The notes: a model not told the origin generated them from the sequence alone. Counted from the first letter of the stretch, positions 11,812 to 21,634 are shown. The stretch is 64,000 bases of DNA from Argopecten irradians (GCF_041381155.1 NC_091135.1:496001-560000); one strand, 5' to 3'. Made by a program: numbers and translations.

Positions 11812-12921
11812 TGTTACGAATATTACATTATCTACTTTTTAGCAGATAATCATAATATCTATGTTTATAAAACATGAGATATATCCTGACGTAAATATAT
11901 TATACTTGATTTATTACGGAAATTCCCGACAACTTTGACATGGCGGATCGACCATGCCATTCAAAATGGCGAGATTCATCAACTTTGATTCAGACGATTG
12001 AAAACGATTACAGGTCGATTATCTTACCTTATACTGTAAACGAAGCATGTTTAGATTCTTCATTATGTTATTAATTCGTGTATTATTGTTGTATGCACTC
12101 TAAACCATCAGAAAGCCCATTATTCTGCGAAATTCCATGACAGAGAGCGGCGGTTGTTTACAGTTTGGCGGAATCTAGATTGTGACGTCACAACATGTAA
12201 GCTCGATTCTGATTGGTCAATAGGGTCTCGGCGGCGAGTATAAAAGGCCGTCCGAAACGTCAAAACGTCAGTTCGATTTTCGACTCACACTCTGCTGGTC
12301 ACAATACCTTCAGACTCCACAACCTTACCTTAGAGGATGTCGTCAGTTACACCTAAACGATGGGTAGGCATCCAAGTTTGTTTGGTTTCTCAATACTAGT
12401 GTTCTATATATTCGAGCATTACTTACTATTTACGTTAACGTCATCTTACGTTGGTTTACCTACACAACGACGTGATGCATTATGGGATACTCCCAAAAGC
12501 AGACGATATACGTTGTAAAGGAAACAATGTGAATATGATTCTAACTTATAATTAAATGCTTACAAGTTGATGTGATACGATCCAAGGGAAGCAACCTCTA
12601 CAGAAATTAGTAGCACAAGTCATTTTGGCTCTATTATTTAGATTTTTATCATAAACGATCGTAACTATTACAAATACAGTACGATCTCATCATATGAGCT
12701 AACGTATCGACATTTTTACTAATATTATAACAGAACAGCTACTGAAGTATCTGTTCCAAAATTACATACCAATGTACTTTATTGTAACCTTATATAATTC
12801 TTGTTAACATAATAAATATACCAGAACTTTTACAAAAGTGTTTGCCAATTATATCTAATAAATCCACGATACTGGACAGGAGCGAACCTGGGGTTATGTA
12901 ACACCCGTTAAAAACGTTACA
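11812..12921 (+). repeat. 5' LTR of element 1
   Basis: 1,110 bp, starting TGTTACGAATATTACA and ending AACGTTACA, with short inverted ends. A TATA box (GAGTATAAAAGGCC, about 12,235-12,248) provides a promoter, and AATAAATATACC near 12,810 may serve as the polyadenylation signal. Confidence 0.9.
12235..12248 (+). promoter_or_regulatory. LTR promoter TATA box
   Basis: GAGTATAAAAGGCC in a GC-richer part of the LTR, about 690 bp before its 3' end. The matching site in the 3' LTR is near 20,814-20,827 and could drive transcription towards 23 kb. Confidence 0.6.
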
Positions 12922-12922
12922 T

Positions 12923-12940
12923 TGGCGTCGTCGGCAGGAT
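12923..12940 (+). other. Primer binding site of element 1 (tRNA-Ser-like)
   Basis: TGGCGTCGTCGGCAGGAT begins two bases after the LTR. It is the complement of a tRNA 3' end reading ATCCTGCCGACGACG-CCA, which resembles animal tRNA-Ser 3' ends as recalled from family knowledge. It was not checked against a tRNA set. Confidence 0.65.
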
Positions 12941-13036
12941 TTATTTTCTTTTTGATAATATATAATCTCCTGTATCTAGGTGGAAAAGATATATAGAACA
13001 AACATTCAAATATTTTTGGTAATTTTAATGTAAACA

Positions 13037-14491
13037 ATGGATGAATCAGGTGAAGTTATTATCCAGAATAGGCCGAGGTCTTGCTCTCCCAGATTTCGTA
13101 TCATTGATCAACTTGATTCTTCTCATAATTCTCAATGCTCGAATAATCAGACACCAGTAATGAATTCTTCCTCTGAAAATACAAATAATGAGGTATTAAG
13201 AGCAATCAATCTTATTAGTGAAAAGTTAAATGTTCTTTCTGAAGAGTCGAAGTTTATGAAAGATCATATCAATCATATTGAAACAAGAATTGGTAATCAA
13301 AGAGCTAGTATAAATGAGGAAAGTAGATCTGGTTTGAGAAGTCATGTGAACCACAGTACTCCTTATTATAATAGTTCTAATAGAAATGAAAACCACACAG
13401 CATCAAGGCTCATACATAGACATGAACCCCCACATGAACATATAAATGTTGGTAAATCATATACAAAATTAAAACCCCAACACTATGATGGGAATGAAGA
13501 TTTTGAAGAATATCTCTCCCAATTTGAAATCATTGCTGATATTAACAATTGGGACTATAGAGAAAAATCCCTGTATTTAGCAGGTTGTCTAGGTGGCAAT
13601 GCTAGAGCCATTCTTACAGAGTTAAGTCCCCTTGAGCGACAAGACTTTGATTCTCTGGTGAATATTTTAAACATCAGATATGGGTCTATTGAACGTTCTG
13701 AAATGTTCAGAGCAAGACTCCAAACTAGAACTAGAGGTAGAGATGAAACTCTATCTGAGTTAGCTCAATCTATTAGAAAGTTAACTAGACAAGCATATCC
13801 AACTGCAGATTCGTCACTTACGAATGTTCTTGCATTGGATCATTTCATTGATTCTATCCCAGATTCTGATATAAGACTGAGGATAAGAGAGCTTAGGCCT
13901 AAAAATATCAATGAAGCAGAAACCCATGCTGTAAGGCTTGAAGCACATAAACTAGCTGATAAGTAAAGGGGAAAATCTGTACATACAAACCAAAAACCTA
14001 TCTATCAAACACAAACCCAGTCTCCACCTCAGTATATTGAAACTGAAGGTGAACACGTAAGTGTAGGTGCACTGACAAGAAGTATACTTTCTCTGGAAAG
14101 ACCTACCAAACATCTTATCACTAGTTTGGGTCAAAACAATGAGAGAAATCCTCAAAGTCAGAGCCGACAGAGAAATGTATGGAATGGAAATGGTAATCAA
14201 ATAAACCAAAATCCATTCCATCAATCTCAAAATCAATCTTTTAGACATCAGTCAAGGGGAGGTAATCCACCCCATGGTAAACCACATTATTCAAATAACC
14301 AGAACAGACAAGGTGGTCAGCATAGCAATTTGAGAAACCAACCTTTTAGTCAATCTGGTCAGTCTCATGGATTTACGAACCAGAGACAAGGGAGACAACT
14401 CTCTACTAATTCCCATACAAATGACAAAATAGATCCTACATACTCTAGCACTAGTCAATCCACTGATCAAAATGGTCAGGGAAACTTTTAA
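13037..14491 (+). CDS. gag: Element 1 gag (one internal stop)
   Basis: Capsid polyprotein of the retrotransposon. The frame runs from ATG 13037 to TAA 14489-14491, 484 codons, with one in-frame TAA at 13964-13966 (after residue 309). Residues about 140-300 fit a retrotransposon gag capsid domain (YLSQFEIIADINNWD, LYLAGCLGGNARAIL and LNIRYGS). The tail after residue 360 is rich in Asn, Gln, Ser and Arg with RGG-like pieces and has no CCHC zinc knuckle, so RNA binding would depend on this basic tail. The stop would truncate the protein in this copy unless it is read through. Confidence 0.85.
14479..14485 (+). promoter_or_regulatory. -1 ribosomal frameshift heptamer G GGA AAC
   Basis: The gag frame reads CAG GGA AAC TTT TAA, so a perfect X XXY YYZ heptamer sits four bases before the gag stop. 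Slipping one base back enters the frame that stays open through the protease region (reading GGG AAA CTT TTA...) up to the one-base deletion at about 14,617-14,622. A GGGTC/GACCC pair at 14505-14509 and 14534-14538 could form a stem, though the spacing is long. Confidence 0.75.
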
Positions 14492-14717
14492 AGGCTGAGT
14501 TCGAGGGTCAGAAGTCAGTGTCATTTCAGGAAAGACCCGATAACATAACTATAGGCAGTTTAAGTAATAGCAAAGATGGGTTGTTTGTTCCTATTAAAAT
14601 TGGAACATATAGATTACCTTTGTAGATACTTGTGCCTCAGTCACTATTCTCAGTAAAGAGTATCTAGAAAAGTTAGATCCAAACAAAACCATAGCAGTAC
14701 AGCCAATATCATTAAAT
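14490..14717 (+). pseudogene. Element 1 protease region (frame-broken, altered active site)
   Basis: After the frameshift site the -1 frame is open through SFQERPDNITIGSLS and GLFVPIKIGTYRLP. One base is missing at about 14,617-14,622, and the frame then continues into pol. The aspartic-protease motif just after the break (from 14,625) reads D-T-C-A-S instead of D-T-G-A-S, so the invariant Gly is lost. This copy probably makes no active protease. Confidence 0.75.
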
Positions 14718-17700
14718 ATGGTTACTGCAACAGGGGAGAAGAACCCCTTTATTGGAAAATGTTTTTTAGACATAGATCTAAGTGGTCAACAACTAAAGCA
14801 TGATTTTCTCATTGCTGACATTAAACTGAATGGAATATTAGGTCTAGATTTTATGACCAAACATTCAGTAGATATTCTCTTGAATAAAAACTGTTTATCA
14901 GTTAAGGGAAGAAATGTTCAATGTTTACGAGTTCAAAATGAAATTGAACCTGCGTGTAGCAGAGTTGCTATAGATGAGGATATAGAATTACCTCCGAATA
15001 GCGAAACTATTATTTTGGGGAAAATTATTGACCCAATATTTATAGACGAAATGGCAATTATGGAACCAACATCCAATATGGTGATGAAGTACCAGGTGTT
15101 GTTAGCAAAAGCTGTTGTAGACCCTAGTTTGGGGACAGTGCCATTGAGAATCCTAAATATGAAAGAGGAAAAATGTAAGTTATACAGAAATTCTGTAGTG
15201 GCTACACTGGATGTTGTAAGTCATATTTCTGATATATCCCCCGTAGAAGCATGTGTGAATGAATTAGATATAGGGAAAGAAAACCCTACTAATGATATTG
15301 AACTACCTGAACATCTTACCCAATTATTTCAAGAGTCTTCTGAAAATCTCAAACAAACTGAGAAAGAAGCATTGAAATCTCTTTTATATGAATTTAAAGA
15401 TTCATTTTCCAATTCATCAGATGACATTGGTCTAACTAATCTAGTTGAACACAAAATCAACACAGGGACACACCCTCCAATCAAACAACCACCAAGACGT
15501 ATACCTATAACTCAAGTAGAACAAGTTGAGAAGGAAATAGAGTCTATGGTTAATAAAAATGTTATTGAAAAATCTGAAAGTAGCTGGAGTTCACCTATTG
15601 TCTTAGTGAAAAAGAAAGACAATACTATAAGATTCTGTATAGATTACAGAAAACTTAATGAAGTTACTATCAAAGATAGTCACCCTATTCCCAGAATAGA
15701 TGCTACTCTAGATGCCCTAGGTGGATCTACATTGTTTTCAACATTAGATCTTAAAAGTGGGTATTGGCAGGTGAAAGTAAAACCTGAAGATAGAGATAAG
15801 ACAGCATTTAGTGTTCCTGGGTTAGGACTTTGGCAATTCATTACTATGCCTTTTGGTCTATGTAATGCCCCCGCTACTTTTGAAAGATTAATGGAAAGAG
15901 TTCTTTCAAAACTGTCATGGAAAATATGTATGGTTTACCTGGATGACATAATCATCTTTTCCAAAACATTTTCTGATCACTTGCAAAATCTCAGGCAGGT
16001 GTTCACTAGGCTTCGTGATGCAAACCTGAAAATGAGTGGAAAGAAGTGCAAACTATTACAAAAACAAGTCAGTTTCTTAGGTCTTCTTGTTAGTGAGGAA
16101 GGCATTGGTACTGATCCTTCTAAAGTAGAGGCAGTTAAAAATTGGCCAACACCCTCAAATGTTAAGGAAGTAAGAAGTTTCCTTGGCTTATGCTCATATT
16201 ATAGGAAATTTGTTCATAAATTTGCTGACATTGCAAAACCTTTGCACAAACTCACAGAAAAGTGTCAGAAATATGTTTGGACAGCAGACTGTCAAAATGC
16301 ATTTGACAAGCTGAAAAAAGCTTTAACAAATTGTCCTGTGTTATCATTTCCAATTAAAGATCAAGGTATCTTCATTCTGGATACAGACGCTTCCAATATT
16401 GGTATGGGCGCTGTATTATCACAAGTACAAAATGGGATAGAGAAACCCATATGTTACTATAGCAAAGTCTTCAGTGCTGCTGAAAGACGTTACTGTGTTA
16501 CTCGTCGAGAACTTCTAGCAATTGTTAGTTCAATTAAAAACTTCCATCATTATTTATATGGACATTTTTTCAAAGTTAGAACTGACCATGGAGCTCTAAC
16601 CTGGCTCATTAATTTCAAAAATCCTGAAGGACAAATTGCTAGATGGTTCGAGTTCTTAGCAACATATCAGTTTAAGATTGAACATCGTGCTGGTCGATCA
16701 CATGGAAATGCAGATGCTCTTTCCAGACGACCATGTTCATCAGAAAATTGTCAACACTGTACAAAGGCAGAGGAAAGGTACACAAATATAACTGAAACTA
16801 CTACACCAGTTAATGTGGTTACCAACTCAATAGCTTATTGTTGTCCTGTCTGTACACGTTCACAAGCACAGGGTTCTGGGAATTCAGACTCTTTTACCTC
16901 AGGTACAGCACAGGGTTCTGAGAATCCAGATTTATTTACCTCAGGTACAGCACAGGGTTCCGAGAATCCAGACTCGTTCATCTCAGGTACAGTCCCTGTA
17001 GATAAGAAAACTCAACAATTAGACCAACCAATCTCACAAGATTGTGTTTATCAGGAACAAATTAAGGATGAAAACCTTAGTTTAGTCAGGAAGTGGGTGA
17101 AAACTGGTAAAAAACCAGAATGGAATAATATATCACACCTCAGTGAAGAATGTAAATACTACTGGGTGAGATTTGATTCATTATGTCTTACAGACAATAT
17201 TCTCTGTCATAAATGGGAAGATGTACAAACCAAATATCAAATGGTTCACCCAAAGACATTACATAGCTTAGTACTCAATGAGCTACACAACAAAATATTA
17301 GGTGGCCATTTAGGTTACAAAAAGACTTTATCCAAAATTCGTGACAGATACTTTTGGTATCATATGTCACAGGATGTTCAACATTGGTGTATGAAATGCG
17401 ACCAATGTGCATCAAGGAAAACTCCTAATAAGAAAGCAAAAGCACCTTTGCAAAAATATAATGTAGGAGCACCTATGGAAAGACTAGCCATAGATGTCCT
17501 TGGCCCATTACCTTTAAGTAAAAGGGGTAATTCTTATCTCTTGGTCGTTGGTGATTATTTTACCAAATGGGTAGAAGCTATTCCAATGAGGAACCAAAAA
17601 GCTATTACCATTGCCCAAAAACTAGTAGAAAGGGTAATTACAATATTTGGTGTTCCCATGGAATTACACTCAGACCAAGGTCCAGCATTTGAGAGTGAAA

Positions 17701-18341
17701 TATTTAAAGAAATGTGTCATATACTTGGTATAGAGAAAACACGTACAACACCATACAGGCCTCAATCTGATGGTATGATTGAACGTGCAAATAGAACCAT
17801 TGAAAATATGCTCTCAGCTTTTGTAGATGAAAATAAGAAAGATTGGGACGAACACATATACCCTCTAATGATGGCGTATCGATCCGCAATCCATGAATCC
17901 ACTGGTGTTTCACCTTGTGAGATGGTCTTTGGCCGTCAAATCAATTTGCCCATAGATCTCGTACTGGGACGGGTTAAACCTTTAACAGAAACACATGAAT
18001 TAGCATCAGAGTATGCATATCAACTTGCAAAATCTATTGAAACAATACACAATTTTGCAAGAAACAAACTGAACCTTTCAGCCGCAAACATGCTCAAAGA
18101 ATACAGTAAAAAAATACACAAACACTTGTATGAGCCAAATGACGCTGTCTGGTTATATTATCCCCAATTTAAAGGATTAGGGAAGAAATTACACTGCCCA
18201 TGGCAAGGACCCTACATAATAACACAAAGAATTAATGATGTGTTATACAGAATAAAGAAAGGCCCAAAGTGTAAAGTTAAAGTGGTTCATCATGACTTAC
18301 TCAAACCATACAAGGGAGATAACAAACCCAAATGGTTATAA
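14718..18341 (+). CDS. pol: Element 1 pol: reverse transcriptase, RNase H, integrase
   Basis: 1,207 uninterrupted codons; ATG 14718 is only the first Met, and the frame is open from 14,613. Order: end of protease; RT from about residue 250 (IRFCIDYRKLNEVT, FSTLDLKSGYWQV and catalytic MVYLDDIIIF near residue 405); RNase H (ILDTDASNIGMGAVL, near 555, and TDHGALTWL); a spacer with three 14-residue repeats; integrase with an HHCC zinc domain (GGHLGYKKTL... CMKCDQC) and the catalytic D-D-E (IDVLGPLP, HSDQGPAFES, IERANRTIEN); and a C-terminal GPY-type motif (WQGPYIITQ). All catalytic residues of RT, RNase H and integrase appear present, so this part could be functional or supply proteins in trans. 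Confidence 0.95.
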   Translation: MVTATGEKNPFIGKCFLDIDLSGQQLKHDFLIADIKLNGILGLDFMTKHSVDILLNKNCLSVKGRNVQCLRVQNEIEPACSRVAIDEDIELPPNSETIILGKIIDPIFIDEMAIMEPTSNMVMKYQVLLAKAVVDPSLGTVPLRILNMKEEKCKLYRNSVVATLDVVSHISDISPVEACVNELDIGKENPTNDIELPEHLTQLFQESSENLKQTEKEALKSLLYEFKDSFSNSSDDIGLTNLVEHKINTGTHPPIKQPPRRIPITQVEQVEKEIESMVNKNVIEKSESSWSSPIVLVKKKDNTIRFCIDYRKLNEVTIKDSHPIPRIDATLDALGGSTLFSTLDLKSGYWQVKVKPEDRDKTAFSVPGLGLWQFITMPFGLCNAPATFERLMERVLSKLSWKICMVYLDDIIIFSKTFSDHLQNLRQVFTRLRDANLKMSGKKCKLLQKQVSFLGLLVSEEGIGTDPSKVEAVKNWPTPSNVKEVRSFLGLCSYYRKFVHKFADIAKPLHKLTEKCQKYVWTADCQNAFDKLKKALTNCPVLSFPIKDQGIFILDTDASNIGMGAVLSQVQNGIEKPICYYSKVFSAAERRYCVTRRELLAIVSSIKNFHHYLYGHFFKVRTDHGALTWLINFKNPEGQIARWFEFLATYQFKIEHRAGRSHGNADALSRRPCSSENCQHCTKAEERYTNITETTTPVNVVTNSIAYCCPVCTRSQAQGSGNSDSFTSGTAQGSENPDLFTSGTAQGSENPDSFISGTVPVDKKTQQLDQPISQDCVYQEQIKDENLSLVRKWVKTGKKPEWNNISHLSEECKYYWVRFDSLCLTDNILCHKWEDVQTKYQMVHPKTLHSLVLNELHNKILGGHLGYKKTLSKIRDRYFWYHMSQDVQHWCMKCDQCASRKTPNKKAKAPLQKYNVGAPMERLAIDVLGPLPLSKRGNSYLLVVGDYFTKWVEAIPMRNQKAITIAQKLVERVITIFGVPMELHSDQGPAFESEIFKEMCHILGIEKTRTTPYRPQSDGMIERANRTIENMLSAFVDENKKDWDEHIYPLMMAYRSAIHESTGVSPCEMVFGRQINLPIDLVLGRVKPLTETHELASEYAYQLAKSIETIHNFARNKLNLSAANMLKEYSKKIHKHLYEPNDAVWLYYPQFKGLGKKLHCPWQGPYIITQRINDVLYRIKKGPKCKVKVVHHDLLKPYKGDNKPKWL
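16867..16991 (+). repeat. Three 42-bp tandem repeats inside pol
   Basis: CACAGGGTTC recurs at 16867, 16909 and 16951, coding three AQGSxNxDxFxSGT units between RNase H and integrase. The period is a multiple of three, so the frame is kept. This is probably a flexible linker that expanded by slippage. Confidence 0.8.
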
Positions 18342-18433
18342 TGAGATAGTATTATTACATTCTTGAATATCTTTCATATCAAGATATTATTATATCCAAG
18401 AAATACTTACCACTATAAAATACTTACCTTGGC

Positions 18434-18453
18434 TTGCTATTCTGTCATTACAG
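18434..18453 (+). promoter_or_regulatory. Candidate splice acceptor for the third ORF
   Basis: TTGCTATTCTGTCATTACAG is a pyrimidine-rich tract ending in CAG, placed so that the downstream exon includes the cysteine/histidine cluster upstream of the first Met. No donor was identified with confidence. Confidence 0.45.
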
Positions 18454-19608
18454 GTCCAGAGATACCTATGTGGCATATGCGACCATTTTGAGTCACCACA
18501 AAGAAGCCATGTAGAAAAGCACATGACAGGGCAACATTCGAATTTTGCGTATGTGTGCCAGCAATGTAAACGACTTATGAACAGGCCTGATTCCAAGCAT
18601 GGATGCAATGCCCCTATTACGCCAGTAAAACGCACCAACATGCAATATGGTCCGGAGGAACAGGAGGAATTTAGACGGTTTCAAATCGCCAGAAGCAGCA
18701 AAGTGAAAACAGTCATGAGGGAAATACCACTTCCTACAGAGAAGATGCTTAAGAAAGGCAGCAACACCAACCCTCACACTCCAAAAAGGAAATCTACCAT
18801 CTTTGTTGATTTGCCTACCAAGAGTCCTAAGAAGTCATTGTCTTCAACTGTGAGTACGGCCACTACAATCTCTCCTCAGCATCTGCCGGTCAGTTCTGAG
18901 CCATCATCTCAACCTACAAAGAACACCCGTGTTCCTATTCGCCATGTATCATTTAAAGCTATTGACAATTTATCTGTATCTTCTTCATCAGCGCCATCAT
19001 CTCCCTCTATTAGTGTCTGCACGCCTAGTATATTGTTACCTCTGCCAGCAGAAAAGGAGCAGGCTCCAATTGTGTCATCCATAATCACTCCTGAATTTGA
19101 GGAAATTTCAGTTTTCACTAGTGGAAATATTTCATCAACGGGTACTGTGAATGAGGAAGAGTATATTCCTGTGAATCCATCTGGAGATAATGTTACTCTA
19201 CCTGTGTATGAGCCAACCAGTAAAACCGATATTAAGCTTAAAGGGCTCCAGGAGTTTCAAGACAACCGGTGCATCCTAAATGTTGGTGGTCGAAGATTCG
19301 AAACCAGTTGTACAACCCTGAAGGTTGATCCTTCTTCGATCCTTGCAGGGATGGTTTCTGGTAACATGAAGCCATATCAAGAGCATGGTAATGACTGTTA
19401 CTTCTTAGATAGAAGTGCCAAAATGTTTGACTTTGTGTTATGTTTTCTTCGTAATGGTCCGAGCATCACCAGGAGGAATCTTCCCTGCACCATTCCCCAG
19501 CTACGTGAATTATTGACGGAGGCAGAATTTTATGAACTGAGTGGATTGAAAGTGATAGTGGAAACGAAGATTAAATCTCTTCTACTGAACTTTGGGGACG
19601 ACATCTGA
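18454..19608 (+). CDS. Element 1 third ORF: zinc-finger-like segment plus KCTD/T1-type BTB domain
   Basis: The frame is open from 18367; the first Met is at 18523 (361 codons). The codons just before that Met code LCGICDHFE...SHVEKHM, a C-x2-C...H-x3-H arrangement that continues into YVCQQCKRL after it. A splice-acceptor-like TTGCTATTCTGTCATTACAG ends at 18453, so the real protein may start on a spliced leader. A Ser/Pro/Thr-rich linker follows. Residues about 251-352 match a T1/KCTD-type BTB: ILNVGGRRFETSCTTLKVDP, MVSGN, CYFLDRSAKMFDFVLCFLR, and LTEAEFYELSGL near the end. Known KCTD proteins oligomerise through this domain and several act as cullin-3 adaptors. The ORF sits where env would be but has no signal peptide or membrane segment. 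Its source is inferred to be a host KCTD gene. Confidence 0.8.
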   Translation, partial: VQRYLCGICDHFESPQRSHVEKHMTGQHSNFAYVCQQCKRLMNRPDSKHGCNAPITPVKRTNMQYGPEEQEEFRRFQIARSSKVKTVMREIPLPTEKMLKKGSNTNPHTPKRKSTIFVDLPTKSPKKSLSSTVSTATTISPQHLPVSSEPSSQPTKNTRVPIRHVSFKAIDNLSVSSSSAPSSPSISVCTPSILLPLPAEKEQAPIVSSIITPEFEEISVFTSGNISSTGTVNEEEYIPVNPSGDNVTLPVYEPTSKTDIKLKGLQEFQDNRCILNVGGRRFETSCTTLKVDPSSILAGMVSGNMKPYQEHGNDCYFLDRSAKMFDFVLCFLRNGPSITRRNLPCTIPQLRELLTEAEFYELSGLKVIVETKIKSLLLNFGDDI

Positions 19609-20370
19609 ATGATGAACCAAAAATGAAATATGAATAGTGACATTTGTAAATATTATAGACATTAATTTATTGAGTTGAATATTGGTTCTTTTATGCATTA
19701 GTCATTACATTGTAGATAGATTTGTAAATAATTATAAGTTATAATCTTCAAATGAAATATAATTTCATGAATTAGTGCATAAATATATTCTTGGAATAAT
19801 TGTATATAATGTAAGATAATGTAAGTAATACTTACTTCTTCATTTTTATCATCTAGACATATCCTCATGGCATGTTTCAAGTTTGCATAGCTGACCTTAC
19901 GGGAAGAAAATACCAGTTATTATAACTTATTATATTGTTGTAAATATTATAAAATATTTATTCAAATTGTTGATAGATGTATATAGAATAGGGATTTGTA
20001 AATATTCATATATGTTAAAATTATGAAAATGGAGTTTCATTAATACTCAATGGTCTATCCGGCTGGATACTTGATTATAAGCTTAAAAGCTATATTTACT
20101 TTACAATGATTATCCATTTATGTACATATTGATATTAATTATGTAAATATTCACTTCAAATGAAATGCATTAATTTAATTAAATTGCTGTTTTAACTTTA
20201 TAAACCTGTGTTTGTACGGTCTCTTGCTTGCTCGTCTGAAGTGAGAATCTCAACCACGCCATTTTGCAGAATTTTGAAAATAAACCTTGACACGCATAGC
20301 GCGTGCTCAACTAATGGAAATTTCCAGTTAACCTAATTTAATATTACGTCATTCGGGACGAATGCTTCAC
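19609..20370 (+). other. Element 1 noncoding 3' region
   Basis: AT-rich, with no recognised gene. A small CACGC/GCGTG stem lies near 20,291-20,305. Probably the 3' untranslated region of the third ORF. Confidence 0.55.
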
Positions 20371-20384
20371 GAAGGAGGGGGCAA
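20371..20384 (+). other. Polypurine tract of element 1
   Basis: GAAGGAGGGGGCAA immediately precedes the 3' LTR, the expected position of the plus-strand primer. Confidence 0.8.
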
Positions 20385-21630
20385 TGTTACGAATATTACA
20401 TTATCTACTTTTTAGCAGATAATCATAATATCTATGTTTATAAAACATGAGATATATCCTGACGTAAATATATTATACTTGATTTATTACGGAAATTCCC
20501 GACAACTTTGACATGGCGGATCGACCATGCCATTCAAAATGGCGAGATTCATCAACTTTGATTCAGACGATTGAAAACGATTACAGGTCGATTATCTTAC
20601 CTTATACTGTAAACGAAGCATGTTTAGATTCTCCTCTTCATTATGTTATTAATTCGTGTATTATTGTTGTATGCACTCTAAACCATCAGAAAGCCCATTA
20701 TTCTGCGAAATTCCATGACAGAGAGCGGCGGTTGTTTACAGTTTGGCGGAATCTAGATTGTGACGTCACAACATGTAAGCTCGATTCTGATTGGTCAATA
20801 GGGTCTCGGCGGCGAGTATAAAAGGCCGTCCGAAACGTCAAAACGTCAGTTCGATTTTCGACTCACACTCTGCTGGTCATAATACCTTCAGACTTCACAA
20901 CCTTACCTTAGAGGATGTCGTCAGTTACACCTAAACGATGGGTAGGCATCCAAGTTTGTTTGGTTTCTCAATACTAGTGTTCTATATATTCGAGCATTAC
21001 TTACTATTTACGTTAACGTCATCTTACGTTGGTTTACCTACAATACGACGTGATGCATTATGGGATACTCCCAAAAGCAGACGATATACGTTGTAAAGGA
21101 AACAATGCGAATATGATTCTAACTTATGATTAAATGCTTACAAGTTGATGTGATACGATCCAAGGGAAGCAACCTCTACAGAAATTAGTAGCACAAGTCA
21201 TTTTGGCTCTATTATTTAGATTTTTATCATAAACAATCGTAACTATTACAAATACAGTACGATCTCGTCATATGAGCTAACGTATCGACATTTTTACTAA
21301 TATTATAACAGAACAGCTACTGAAGTATCTGTTCCAAAATTACATACCAATGTACTTTATTGTAACCTTATATAATTCTTGTTAACATAATAAATATACC
21401 TGGCCCCGATTTCTCGAAACAAACTTAAGTAAAAATCTGACTTAAGTCAAAAAATAATCATATAAGTTATATAAGGTGAAAAACTTAAGTTTTGACTTAA
21501 GTCTGAACTTTTGTTTCGAGAAATTGGAGCCAGAACTTTTACAAAAGTGTTTGCCAATTATATCTAATAAATCCACGATACTGGACAGGAGCGAACCTGG
21601 GGTTATGTAACACCCGTTAAAAACGTTACA
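20385..21630 (+). repeat. 3' LTR of element 1 (with MITE insert)
   Basis: 1,246 bp. Collinear with the 5' LTR except for about eight substitutions, a 5-bp indel near 20,630 and a 131-bp insert at 21401-21531. It ends AACGTTACA before the CATA duplication. Confidence 0.9.
21401..21531. mobile_element. 131-bp MITE nested in the 3' LTR
   Basis: Absent from the 5' LTR, so the insert edges are exact. Ends are inverted repeats: TGGCCCCGATTTCTCGAAAC and TTTCGAGAAATTGGAGCC. The interior is palindromic around repeated ACTTAAGT. Degenerate relatives occur near 25,395-25,450 and 39,710-39,830. The target duplication is unclear because the target and the inverted repeat share bases. Confidence 0.8.
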
Positions 21631-21634
21631 CATA
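21631..21634. repeat. Target-site duplication (right) of element 1
   Basis: CATA, matching 11808-11811. Confidence 0.75.

Larger units (their letters stand above)
11812..21630 (+). mobile_element. Element 1: Ty3/gypsy LTR retrotransposon with a third ORF
   Basis: A 9.8-kb element bounded by CATA duplications. Layout: 5' LTR 11812-12921, primer site, gag 13037-14491, frameshift signal 14479-14485, protease-RT-RNase H-integrase to 18341, third ORF to 19608, about 780 noncoding bases, polypurine tract, 3' LTR 20385-21630. The LTRs differ by only about ten small changes plus a 131-bp MITE in the 3' LTR, so the insertion is recent. The pol order (RT, RNase H, integrase) is the ordinary gypsy order. 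Damage in this copy: a nonsense codon in gag, a one-base deletion just before the protease motif, and an altered protease motif. It lies about 1.6 kb upstream of the copy A signal-peptide exon, in the opposite orientation. Confidence 0.92.

Noticed and set aside
18390..18777. Minus-strand open frames opposite the BTB ORF
   Set aside because: No recognisable domain; they mirror the codon pattern of the plus-strand ORF.
20513..20821. 102-codon open frame in the 3' LTR of element 1
   Set aside because: It is interrupted in the 5' LTR by the 5-bp indel and lies upstream of the LTR TATA box. Not supported as a gene.
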